Source: an uncultured Christensenella sp. (lineage in GTDB: Bacteria > Bacillota > Clostridia > Christensenellales > CAG-917). Taken from it: a stretch of 64,000 nt of DNA. The notes under the pieces were generated by a model. The model was not told the origin of the DNA, made no database searches, and saw only the letters and a list, made by a program, of their open reading frames with translations. Numbering within the stretch: position 1 is the first letter of the stretch; every line of letters starts with the position of its first letter. Location of the stretch: assembly GCA_910577815.1 (NCBI GenBank), contig CAJTNO010000002.1:186001-250000 (forward strand). Reading direction: 5' to 3'. Positions 12,601 to 25,400 of this stretch are shown here, in pieces. The position numbers and the translations under genes were made by a program.

Positions 12601-15600
12601 GTGCAGGTCGTTTGCAAGATGGCTTACGTCGGAGTGAATGAACGGGTCGATTATTATGGAGCGATATTCGTGTTCGCCCATATAGAATACCGTTCTGTCA
12701 ACCACGTATACGGAGATTACGCCGCCGTCGACGGGCTGCTCCATACCGGGATAGGTATAATTTACTCTTACGTTGTAGGTCTTACCGAAGAATCTGCTGA
12801 TATTTGCATAGAACTCCGCGTCGGACTTGATACCCGAACCCGCATAGATGTCGGAGAGCGAGTAATTGGCAACTATTTTTGCCGTTCCGCCGTTCAACAG
12901 GCTTACGTCAACAAGGTCGCCGCTTGCAAAGAAGCTGCTCTCCCTTCCGTACGGGTCGAGAGTAAAGCTGTTGCCCGCGCTGAGTCCGCTTATGCTTACG
13001 TCGTCCACCGTAACAGCGACGTCAAAGCTTGCGCTGAGATATTCGCTTGTTATGGTAAGTCTGACGTTCTTCTCCGCAAATCCGTTAAGTCCGTAAACAA
13101 CGTCCCAGTTAAGGTCTACGTCTATGCGCTTGTCGCCGACTGCAAGAACGCTCTTTTGCGGCAAGCCGAGATGGAATATATCCGACGTGAGACGGTATCT
13201 CAGGCTGCCGTATGCGTTGTTGATAAATCCGTAGGTTTCCTCAAGCGTGAACGCGTTGTTGATGACGAATTCCTGCTCGTAAACCTTATTGTCGTCGTCT
13301 CCGAACAGCAGCTTGAAGTGTCTTGTAAACTTGCCTGCCGCAATTTCGTCGGAGGTGGGATTGCTCCAATCCGTCCAGCGGATAGGCACTCCCGTAATCG
13401 GAGCAGCTTCGCCGTCCACGGAAACGGTAGCAGTGTTAGGTACTCTGAATTCGCCGAACAGGTCGTAAACCGTACGGTTTTCAACCTCGACGAAGGTGCC
13501 GTTCTCGCCGTAGCCGTCTATATAGATACGCGCGGTAAAGCTTCCCTCGCTCGGATAACGGATAGTCATATCGTCAAAGAAGTAGTACTGTCTTTCAACA
13601 TATTTTCTGTCGCCGTCCGTCTTGATGTCAACGCCGTCGCGTATGGGCGAGCTTGCGTCCACCCAGTTAATCCTTACATCGAGAGGCTCTTTGCCCTCCT
13701 TGGTGATGAACGTTCCGTTTTCGGGCATCGTCCAGGGCTTGCGTACGTTGTAGTTGAACGTGAGCGCGTTTTCGCCCGTGCCTCCGACCGTGCCTCCCGC
13801 GAACGCTATGGACGGAGTACCTGTCCAGCTTTCGTCCACTCCCGCGAACTCATAGTTGGGCACGCGTACTCTGAAGGATACGGTTGCGTTGCCGATATGA
13901 GCGTCGAGGGTGATAAATCCGCCCTTAATGCCGTAGGAGTCGGGAGTCGTGGTCCAGTCGCGTACATACGCGATATAGGACGTACCCATTTCGCCCGCCG
14001 TCATCTTTACGAACTTACCTGTTGCGGAATCATACTTATGGTCGCCGTCGGGGTTGGAGATATACTGTCCTGCCTCGTCCTTGGCGGGCTCGCCGTTTTC
14101 GCCGACGAAGTAGCGCGCGCCTTCCCAGGTACCCTTTACAAGGTTGACGAGAACAGCAACGCTCTCAAACGGATTGCCCCATCTCTCGCTTGTGCGGAAA
14201 TATGCGTCGGGGTTGGTTGCGAAATTGATTGGGTCGATGCCGTAGCCCAAATCGCCAATCTTATGCGTCTGAGCGTAAACCGCGCCGGTGTACTTGCTGA
14301 CGTCGAATATCTCGCCGCTGTCGATGAGGTCCTGCTGCCTGTCGGAGCTGAGCGCATAGATGTCGCCGATAGCCTCGTCGTAGAAGAAGTTGATAGAGGA
14401 TATCTCCTGCTTTTCGACGTTGAGTCGCAGGACTATATCCTGAGCCTCGTAAACTATGTTGCCGTCCTCGTCGTAAATGATATTGCCGTCCTTGTCCTTG
14501 GCTATTGCAAGAGCTACGTTCTTATCGCCCTCTTTTACATATGCCTTGACCTTTGCAAATATCGTGCCGCCCGCGTAAATATTCTGCTCGTTTGCAAGAG
14601 TCGTGCAAGCCGCGGTGGTATAGTACTTGAGCGTGGTCCAGTCGGGATACATAGTGTGCTTTACTCTGCCGAAGGCTACGTCGAAGCTCTCGTATGCCTC
14701 GCCCTCGAACCAGTAGGGATTGAAGGTATCCTCGTGCGCGACGTTGACCGCCTGCTGCGAGGGCTTGACCTCGTTGATAGCAATCTGCTCGTAAACTCTC
14801 TGAATACCTGTATATTCGGTACCAATCTCGAAGCAAGCGTACAGCGGATAGCTTCCGGAATAGCCGTTATAGCTGATGTCGCCTTCCTTAATGGAATATA
14901 CGCTGTTGTTGTAGGCGTCGAGATATGTGTACTTGCCCGCAGAGCCCGTACGGATGAGCGGAGCGGTTACCTTGACGTCAGTGCCTACGGTGAGGATTCT
15001 GTCCGACTTGGTGCCGTCAACGGTGCGTACTGTGATAGCGATGGTGCTGCCCTCGGGATAGAGCGCGTCGCCGCTTAAGCGGTACGCATTGTACGGGTCG
15101 TAAACGACGTCGTTATTGAACTCTCTTAAGGTATAGGAGTTTACCACGATTTCTACGGGAACCGCCTGCGCGATGTATCCGGAATTTGCATACTTGGAGT
15201 CCGTAGAATAGTCGCTGCCGACAAATCCGTACTTGCCTCCGTTAGCGTTAAGCACCTTGAATACGTCGCCGCCGACATATGCCGTAACGGTAACCTTTAT
15301 ACCCTTATAGTAGTCTACCTGTCCGTTCTCGTCGGTAATAGCCTCCATAGCCTTTTCAAGCTCGCTCAAATCCCACTTTACGGTGTAATCGTTAAACTTG
15401 GAATTGCTTGTCCACTTACCGTTGAGCTTGGTAAAGGATTTGATGTAATTTGTCAGGCTGAACTTGCTGCCCGAGGTAATCATATCCGCATTGAACTTCA
15501 TCGGGTCGAGCGTCAGACGCGAGGCATATGAACCGTCGCTGTTTGCGGTAACGGTCAGCTTTGTTTCCTCGCCGTTTCTCACTATTCCGCTTACGCTCTG

Positions 15601-16400
15601 AACCTTATAGTTTGCCGCGTTTACGTTTATAGAACCCGTTGCCTCTGCCGCAAAGCCCCACTGATAGGTGAAGCGTACGTTTATTGTCGAGCTGTTGTCG
15701 CCCGTGCCGCCCTGCCAGTCATAGGAGAAGTCGTCGGTATTCCAGCTAATAGTACCTGCGGGGAAGTTTTTGCCCGTCGGCAAATATCTCGTGTCAAGCA
15801 CGTAATAATACGTATCGCTTTCCGCGTGATAGTACTTCACATAGCCTTCGCTGTCGATACTGTAGGGATAGCCTCCCGAGGTCCAGTTAGACGTCACCGT
15901 AGTATAATGCCTGTTGGATTTGACGTTGACCAAGCCCGCGGTGTAGGCAGGAAGAACTCTGAGTCCGCCGTCGGAGTTTATCTGAACTCCCTTTATTTTG
16001 TAATAGCTACTCGAGGCAGACAGCTTCTCGCTTGTACCGATTACAGCCTGAGCCATCTGCTCTTTTTTATCTACCGTTTCGGTGCGATAAGTACCAAAGA
16101 CTCTCGAACCGATGCTCGTGTCCTTAAACGTGATAAGCGCAAGGTCGGGCAGCTGCGAATTGAACTTATTGTTCGCCTCGTTGATATTGAGCGTGATATC
16201 GGACTGCACGTAAGTATTTGCGTCGCCCTCCGCTCTCGTATACGACCTTACTCTGGTAACTGCCGCCGCGTCTGAGATATATACGGGGATTGCATACATT
16301 ACCGTATTGAGCGCGTAGCCGTACACATAACCCGCAAGCTTGGTCTTTCCGGGCTCCGCCGCCGTGTAGTCGACGGTGGACGCGTCCCAGACAAGCTGCG
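9661..16400 (-). repeat. C-terminal Ig-like module array of the giant protein
   Basis: In the last 2,200 residues a beta-sandwich-like signature recurs: a Trp-(Asp/Asn/Ser) pair, then an aromatic strand, often Gly-Gly, then alternating hydrophobics. Examples are WNTDDFSYDWQGG, WDTSGASFGYRGG, WDMSGVNFSYAGG and WSYNKFRPTYEGG, at about 15.74, 11.38, 10.93 and 10.56 kb. Further W-x-x copies occur near 16.39, 15.37, 13.65, 13.38, 13.09, 12.53 and 11.60 kb. This resembles bacterial Ig-like (Big_4-type) domains, in which a W-D strand precedes a glycine turn. Modules are divergent, so there is no DNA-level repeat. The protein ends plainly with VTLTKN. Confidence 0.6.
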
Positions 16401-19400
16401 TTCCGCGAGCGTCGTTGTAAACAGAGGTCTGATAATAGCTGTGATACGGATTGCCCTTTGCAAACGTTACGTCCGCCATCTGCGGGAAGAGCGCGGGATT
16501 GCTGAAGGTGCTGTCGCGCATCTCAATAGCCTTGCCGTTGTTGCTGCCGCCTACAAGCGTACCCGACCTTCTTCCCGGGTCGGTAATCGTGATAGACGTA
16601 GGCGGAGTGATGTTCTTATCGATTATTTCCGCCTCAGCCGACTCGTCGAAGCCGATAAGTCTGTTGGACTCGACCTTGTTGCCGTCCGCATAAGGAGTTA
16701 TGCGCAGCATAAAGAAGTCCCAGGCTTCCTCGATATTGGCGGTATGTCCGGTAATGTTGTACTGTCCCATATTGGTATTGGGAGCCTTGAGGTACTGCAT
16801 ACTGGTGCCTGCGCCGTTCTTTCTGCCGTTTACCATAAGCTCGATAGCTCTGATGCCGGGCGACATATCGGAGCTCGCATTCAAGCCGTATTCGGACGGA
16901 CTCGGATTGAGGTCGATATAGATATTGGCGCTCGGGTTAATATCGCCCACTGCGAAGGGCAGAGGCAGAATACCCGCGATAATTCTCGACAGGTCCTGAA
17001 TGTTAGGACCGATAATACCCGCCAGCTTCCAGCCGAACAGCGAGGTACCGTCGTCCCAGATGCTGTTTGCGCCGACAACGGGCAAATCCTTTGCCGCGCC
17101 GTATGCGACGTCGCGCAGTATCCACTTGATAAGCGCATACGGAAGCGCACGCATATACGGTTCGAGGAATTTAACCTTTGCCTCGGTGGTCGCGTTCTTC
17201 TTTACGTAGTTGGTATCGAGCTCCTGAAGCACCTCGGTAGCGGTCTTGATAGACAGATACTTTCCGCTCGGGTCGGTACCCGCGTCGCCGTTACTGTTGT
17301 TTATGCCGACGGAAGTAGGATTGATGAAGTAATTCTGCACGCCGCCGCTGCTTGGATGGCTGTTCATCGTACTCATAAGATTGAGCAGTATGCAGTCAAT
17401 CATAATCATAAGTTCGTTGAACGCCTGCTTGCCGAACTCTATCTTGATAGAAATGAGTCCCGCATCGCGCTGAATTGCCGACATTCCGCTGTAGTAAGGC
17501 TGATATCCGTGTCTCGAGCTCAGGTTAAGCTCGAGCTTATTGATAAGTCCCTCGAGATTGGGAGTATACGAATAGGATGAAGTACCGTCGCCGTTATCCG
17601 TCCAGTTGTCCGTAGTGTCGTATCTGTCGCTCGCGCTCGGATACTTGTAGGAGCCGTCGTCGCCGTCGGTGCCCGTAGCAAGCTTAAGCGGGAACATATC
17701 GGGAGCCATAGAACCCAAATCCAGGAACTTAAGGAAGTCGGATATAGCGCCCTGCGCCGCCTCGGCAAGACCTGTAAGTTTAACGGGGATACCGGTTACG
17801 AATACGTTGTTTCCGCCTACGATAATCTTAAGCGTATCCATATCCTTGGTATAGCGGCTGTTATTTTCGGGCAGAAGCGCAAGGAACAGCTTATATCCCT
17901 TTCCGCCCGCGCTTGTATCGTCGGGATGCGTGTTGTCAAATCTCTTTTGTCCCGTCAGCGTTATCTTGGAGCGCTGATTGAGAACCTGGAAGTATCCGAC
18001 GTCGCCGTAACCGCTTGCGTTACCGCCGACAACGTTCATAACCTTATTCTGAATTTCTATGCTCGCATTGAGGTCGAGGTTGTCGAGGATGTTCTGGACA
18101 AGCGACATCATACCCGCGGTATTGGACATCGTAAGTCCGGCGTAACCCGTCTTAACCTCCTGAGCTGTGGCTGCGCTGTCGAATGCGGCGGTTCCTATTG
18201 TAAGCTCAATCGGATTGACCGCAATGGCAATGGACGAGCCGACGCTGTCGAGTATGGATTCGAGTCTCATACCGCTTATTCCGTTATCGCCGAACATCAG
18301 CGACAGCGTCGCGTTTTGAATGTTGGGCAGGTTGAAGCCGAGCTTTACGTTAAGCAGAGCGAGTATAGCGTTGAACAGACCGGTATCGAAGGAGAACTCG
18401 AGCTTATCGTTTTCAATATTGATATTGAGCGCGATAGGAGTCGCCTCGCTACCCGTCGAAGCGTCGGGAGTGCCGTCGGCATTGGTTTCGCCGTCCGCCT
18501 CGGTGCTTGCGTCGGCAACGGTATTAGCCTCGTCGCCGTCGTAGCCGTACGAGCCGCCGAGTATGCCCGCCACGCCCTGGAACTTGATTTTGCCGAGTCC
18601 GAGGCTTGTAGCGTCGATGTAAATGGCGTCGGACATAATATCGCCGTCCGAGCCTACCTCATAGCTGCCGGTGGTCTGATTGTACTTGAGTCTGGACGAA
18701 CCGAGATAGTAAATACTAATCAGCTTCTTGTTGAGCGGATAGCCCATAGACACGTCTATGGAAATATCGCTGTAGAGTATACCCGCAAGACCGTAAAGAA
18801 TTACGGAGCCGAGGTTGATATTGGCTTTGAGGTCGATTACGAGATTTATACTTTCGTTTGCGCTGCCGAAGGTAAAGGATGTAAGCGCCGACTGGAAGTA
18901 ATGCGTAGCATTGCGCCAATTAGTCTCCTCGACGTATCTCTTGTTAGCGCTGTCGTACTTGTACATCTTGCCCTGATAGAATTCTCTGTCCGCAAGCGTC
19001 ATATTTCCGGAATCGCCGAATTTCTTATAATTGCCGAATGCGTCAACGCCGCTGAGCAGAGAACCGAGCAGCTCGTCGCCAAGCCACGCCGCAAAGCTGT
19101 CGTCATAGCCCGCGTCGCCTCTTGCGAGACCTCTGGAGGTCACCTGAACGGTTATTCCCATATGAGCGCCGACCGTAGGCAGTGTGAGCGCGTTGATAAG
19201 GTCTACCTCCTCTCCGTTGACAATAGCCTCAAGGTCGATAGAGCCGAGCGATACGTATTTGCTCTGGTCGCCGATAATACCCGAAATAACTCTCTTGCCG
19301 TTCTCCACGTCCTTGGTGATTGTGGGCATATCGAGGTCGAGCGTCATATACAACGCGTCGCTGAAGCGCATATTAAGGCTAATCTTTGTATGGTCGGTAG

Positions 19401-22400
19401 TCGGGTCGGTGCCGATATGCAGCAGCCAGTCGCCGAGGTCGGGCAGCAGATTTTCAACCTTCTCGCCGCGGATTTGCATAATCTTCTTATACACTGCGTT
19501 GATAAGGTCTGCGTTGAGCTGCAAGAGTACCTCGTGCGGACGGAACAGAAGCATAATGTACTCCCAATCCATCATATTGCTCTCGATGATGTCAATCTCA
19601 TCCTTGGCTGCAGTGCCTGCCTCATCGTTTGCAAGACCGCCGTTGTCAACCGCGCCGATAAGCTTACCGAGCGAGTTTTTAATCAGAGAGTTTACGTTTA
19701 CGCCCTCGAGCTTTACCTTTGCGGTTTCGCCGAGGAGACCGCTGAGGTCGACGTAAATGCTGTCGTCAAGCAGATATATGCCGAACAGAGTTGAATAGGA
19801 ATTGCTCTTTGCCGCGTACTTCTGAAGCTTGAGCGAAAGCGCGGCTTCCCAATTCTCAAAGTCGATGACCGCGTTGAGGTCAAGCTTGAGGAACGCTCCG
19901 TCGTCGCGTCCGAGCTCATTGGTGATGTTCACCTTAAAGTCGGAGTTTCCGATGTTTGCGGTAGGAGCAAGAAGCTCTAACAGCAGGTCGAGCACCTCGC
20001 TCATATCTATGGTATTATCCTGACCTGCCGCGCCGCTTCCGTACAGCGAGACGTCTATGCTCATATTGAGATATGCCTTCATACTGTGGATTTCGACAAA
20101 CTTGCTTTCGTCTATCGTATCCTTAACGCCGTCGCCGTCGGTGTCCTCGCCGAATTTCTCCTCCTTGCTTACGGAGAAATCCTTATTTATTCTCACATAC
20201 AAATCGTGCAGACTTGCCGAGAGGCTGAAGTCGCCCATCGCAATGTACAGTCCGTTGCCCGCGGCGTTCTTTACAAACTCGCCTGTTGCGGGAACGTAAT
20301 CGAAGGTCTCGCCCTCCCAGGTCGGGTAAGCGTACGCCTTGAGCACGTAGTTGTCGCTGGAGATATAAACGTATGTGTTTGCATTGTCCGTGGAGGTTGT
20401 CACGCTGTAGGTGCCGTCCTCGTTCTTGGCAAACCTCGTGCCCGACCAATCGGAATAGGTAACGCCGTCGATGCAATACTTGCCGTTTTTACCGAACATT
20501 TCGTTGTATCTCTGAACGGTGATATAGTAATCCTCTCCGACCTTAAAGCCGAAGTTGATGTCCACGCTCGGGGAATTGCCCGAGAAGTTGATAGTAATTC
20601 CGCTCGTATCGCTATCGTTTGTGGTATACAGTTTGGGCAGGAACTCCGCAACGCTGTTGAGAATCTCGCTGTCGGAATTTATAAGTATCTTCAAGAGGTC
20701 TGCAAGCAGGCTCTCGTTAAGTCCGACGGTTATGAAATCGCTGGAGAGAAGCAATCTGCCGAGCAGCACGTTAAGCGTACCCCAGATACCCTCGGGCAGC
20801 ATACCCGTATTTACGATGTCGTCGTCAAGCGCCTTATCCGCCGCGGCAATCGCCTCGGCTACAGAGGTTGCGCTCGCGCTTCCGAGCAGAGGCGCAAGGT
20901 CGAAGCCGTCAAGCTTGCCGTAGGAGAAGAAGTTGCCAAAGCCTATCAGCTCGCCTATTTCCGCCATATCGAGATATGCGTCGAGCTTTCCGCCGTTGAT
21001 TTCAAACCACAGGCGGCTGGTCGCGGGATTTTTGTGCAGTCCCGTCTGATAGGTAATTTCCACATACGCTTTAATGCCGTCAAGAACATCCAAGATGTTG
21101 ATTGTCTTATCGGGGTCGTTATTGGTAAGTATGGCAACTATATTCTGCGTGGGCAGATAAACGTTGATGCTTGCGTTAAGCGATACCTTGCTGTTGGTTT
21201 CGGTCTTATTGCCTTCGTTCTCGATATACTCGAGGGAGGCAATCAGGAAGTACAGATATTCGGTTATCGTACTGTCGTCGATAAACTTAGTCATCTGATA
21301 CGCCCAGTTGATGATGTTGCTTACCTTAAGCGTGAGGTCGAGTGTTACGCCGAATTCAACCGACTTGAAGTCGCCGAGCATATCCGCAATGCTTACGTTT
21401 GAAAGCTTGCTCAGGTCAATAGTCATCGCCTTCGTATAGCCCTTGAAATCACCCGAAAGTATATACGCCTTTTCGCCCGCGTACTTGTCCGCTTCAACCG
21501 CGCTTGTATAACCGTCGCCGTCCTCGTCGATGGGCATATAAGCCGCGCCGTCAACGTTTACCGCGAGGGGATTTGTAAGCTCGCCCGTTCTTGCAAGTCT
21601 GTATTGCAGCTTACCCTTGCCTGTATAGCCGGCAAGCGACCTCTTGTCAACCTTGATATAGTCAAACTCGGGGTCAACCGCATAAAGCTCGCCGCGGAAG
21701 CTTGCAAACGTCTCCGTATTGCAGATGTCGCGGTAGCTTGCGGACTTGAACTTGGTTTCAACCTCGTTTATGGGTTTATATGCGTCGCCGACCTTTACGT
21801 AAAGCATTCCCTTGAACTCGCCCGTATCATAGCGGTTGTCGTGGTCGGAGCCGAACGCAAATCTTGCCTCGGGCAGTATTTCCTTTGCGGAATAGCCGTC
21901 GTGCGAGTAACGCTGAGACGGACCGTTGTACACGTCGTAGCGCGTGCCGTCGTAATCACCCGAAATTAGCTCGAAGCTGCCGTCGTCAAGTTTCTTATAA
22001 TTGCCATTTTCGGTTTCGTAGTACTCCACGCCGTCGGCGCTGTTCTTGTAAAGACGGATGATGTTGCCGAGGTCGTAGTTTCTTGCATACTCGCCCTTGC
22101 TGTCAAGGTGGAAGTTTGCGTTGTTGAATATATCGCCGCCGTCGAATTCGCTCTCGGGACCGAATGCGATAGATGACGAGGTTTCCGTTCCGTTCAAGCC
22201 CTCGAACTTAAGACCTACGTCGATAACGGGTCTTGAGCCGTCCTCGTTAAAGAGGAGCGCGCCAACCGTAAGGTCATAAGGATTAAAGCCGACCTTTACG
22301 TATGCTCTGAAGTTGGGCAGAACGTCGGTAATGGAGGACGAATCCGCCATAAGCTCGTTGAGCAGAACCCTGAGGAAGCCCGAGGTTACGTTTACGGCAA

Positions 22401-25400
22401 TGGCGTTTGTAAAGATATTGAGGTAAGCCGTGGTAACGTCGGGAGACTGTACGTCCTTATCTATTCTGTCGTTGCGCGCAACGGGAAGCGCCTCGTCGTT
22501 ATCCATAGAGTTGTTGCCGAGAAGTCCCGCAAGAACGTCCTCTATGGAGTGCTTGGAGAGGTCGACGTAAATCTTTGCGTCCGCGCCGAGTATCCAGGAC
22601 AGGTCTACGTACAGACCTGCGCTGCCTGTAGCGGCGTTGCGGTCGTAGTAGATGCCGAGGATATGCGCAAGAGAACCGTTTTCAAGCTCGCCCTCGTAAT
22701 TTCCGTTCTGTCTGTCTTCGGGAGACACATAACCGCCGCCCGCAAGCTTATCGCGCTGCTGTAACCAGGCGTCTATCGCTATGTCGAGGTCGCGCACGTT
22801 GAGCTTGAAGGGGCTGATTGTCAGGTCGAAGCACAGATTTATACGTACGGAGAGATAGATATTTAAGGAATCTCCCTCCTGCAACTGAAGCACTGCCTTC
22901 ATATTGCCGAATATGCCGCTGAGCACCTGTCCCAACTGCTCCTTGACTCCGTCATAGTCCTCGCTGAGGCTTGAGTTTGCCCAAACGTACAGATGACCGC
23001 CTGCCATAAGGCTTTCAATCTCCGCGCCGTCCTTAACCTGTACGTATTCGCCGCGCTGTATCTTGTATCCGAGACCGTTGTCCTTGATAAAGGCAAGCAT
23101 ATCGGCGTCGCTCAGCTCATTTTCGCCAAGAAGATTGTTAATCTGGCTGTAAAGCTGCTTGTACTCGCCGTAGGGGAAGAACATTCTGCCCGCCTCTACG
23201 TAGAGGTGCGCGCGCAAATCCAAGGACAGATAGAACAGCTCGCCGATGGATACGTAATTCTTGTACTTGTAATTCTCGTATTTCTCGTCGTTCTCGAAAT
23301 CGGGACGCGTAATGAAGCCCTGACGCATAGCGCGTACGTAGTAATCGTCGTACTTATCTACGTCCTCGGGCGCGATTAACACCTTCTTGCCCGCGTCGTA
23401 CATATCGCGTCTGTACATATACTGACGCTGTACCTTTGCGTAAGAGGTGCCCGTCTGCACGTAGTATTCCTTAGTGCCGTTTGCAATCTCCTCGAGGTAA
23501 TTGGGTATTACACCGTCGGTAACAGCAGGCTTGAAGGTACCCTGCGCGTTCATAATCATAAGGGTGTCTGCGGTTATCGGATAGTACTTGGTTTCAAACT
23601 TCTCTTTTCCGGTATCCTCGTCCTTTACAGGCTCCTTTACCGAGTAGTAACGCGGATTCGCGTCATACCTGGCAGGCGAGAACGCTCCGCTTTCGTAGTA
23701 GTCCGAAATCCAGGAATAGGTTCCGTCGCTCTCCTTATCCTCGCTCGAATAGAGATACTGCGGCACGTCGCGGTAGCGCACGCTGTCGGGATACTGAGAA
23801 ATAATCTCGTAAAGATTTCTTTCCTCCTCGGTTGCGGTGCCTGCTAAAATCTTATCCTTAAGCTCTTTGACGTTTACATAGTTGAACTTTTCCACGCCGA
23901 ACTCGGGGAAGTTTACGCCGAGCGAAATCTGATAATTCCACAGGTACAGGTCGAGCGTGATAAAGGGATATCTTGAGTCAAGCTTCTCAACGCAATAGAG
24001 GTCCTCCGCTCCGACCGTGGTATAGAACTTGCCGTCCTCGGTGGGAATATCCGAAGAATCCAAGGACGTATCCGACAGGATGTAAAGCACGGGAACGTCT
24101 ATACCGTAGTGCTGAAGCGCAAGCGCGTTCTTTTCGGCACGTCTAATCTGAATATCGCTTGCAGTGCTGTAAAGCACAAACGAATTTATTACGTTGCCGC
24201 TTGCGTCGGTGTCGATAATCCTGATATATACGGGCGCCGAGTTGACGTCGTAATAGGATTTTTCGCCCTTCTCTACCAGCTTATCGTAATCTGACTTCTG
24301 ACTTGCGGACATAACGGCGATGAGCTCGAAGGAGCCGTCCTCCGCCTTGAAGTACGTGCCGCGCTTGGACGCGCCCGCACCAGTGTATTCCGTAACGTTA
24401 AATCTGTAATGCGAGGCGGTCATTATTTCAACGACCTCCTTGCGTATCTTAACTCTTTCCTCCTCGGTCACGCTCGTATCGCTTGAATCGGGAATTCTCT
24501 CGACAAGCTCCTTGACGTTTACGTAAGCGTGCTTTGTCATATCCGAGTATATGGTAAGCGCCGGCTTATTTACAAACTTCTCCTCGTCGAACTTGATGGT
24601 GGTATCCTCGTCAAGCAGGAGCGCGAGAATGGAGTTGATAAAGTCGGGCTGAACAAGCAGCTGAATATATCTCGAAGTCACGCTGAAGCCGTAGACGAAG
24701 GTGCGGATATATCCGAGCAATTCGTCGTCCGTGATGAGCGGGAAGGTAATCTTGTTGTCCTCGTCCTCACTGTCGTCCGCGGACGTTGCGGCTACGGACA
24801 TAGCCTCGCCGTTTCCGCCGCCTACAAGACCGCCGAGCAGAGCGTCCACAAGAGTGTCAAGCTCGGAGCTGTCGATATAGATGCTCGGAACGTTGAAATA
24901 ACTGAGGTCGATAGCGATACCGCCGTTGACGCGCTTATAGCCGCCGTTCTCATTGGGATAGCAGTAGTTTGCGTCAAACGAATATCTCTTGTCGTCTTCG
25001 GCGAGAGGAGTGTCGTTTATGGGCTTATACTTGCCGTCCTTATCGAGATAATACGTGCCGTCCTTATTCTCGAAATAGTGGTCGAAGCGTTCGCTCGGGT
25101 CAACGTATTTCTCGCTTTCCTTGTCGTTCTTTTCCTCGTCGGTCATAATGACGAACGTACCGCCCATCATATAGATGCCGATTATGTCGTGGAATTCCTT
25201 TTCGTTTCCGCCCTTTGTCTGAATAACCAGCTTAAGGTCGAAGAAGCTAATTATATCGGTCAGTATCTTAGACGCATTCTCGCCGAGAGCGTCGGCGTTT
25301 TCGATAAGCTTCTGAAGCAGCTCGATGGTATCGAACAGCGTCATTTCTCCCTCGAAGGCGTCCATACCGGAGTACTGAACAAGCTGAGTACGCGCATAGT

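Noticed and set aside
11221..15078. A 1,285-codon plus-strand open frame inside the giant gene (and others at 17926-19794, 20086-21402, 24529-26154, 31804-33531)
   Set aside because: They are exact antisense shadows created by codon bias of the giant gene; they lack ribosome sites and recognisable domains, and the minus frame has a signal peptide, repeats and regular signals.
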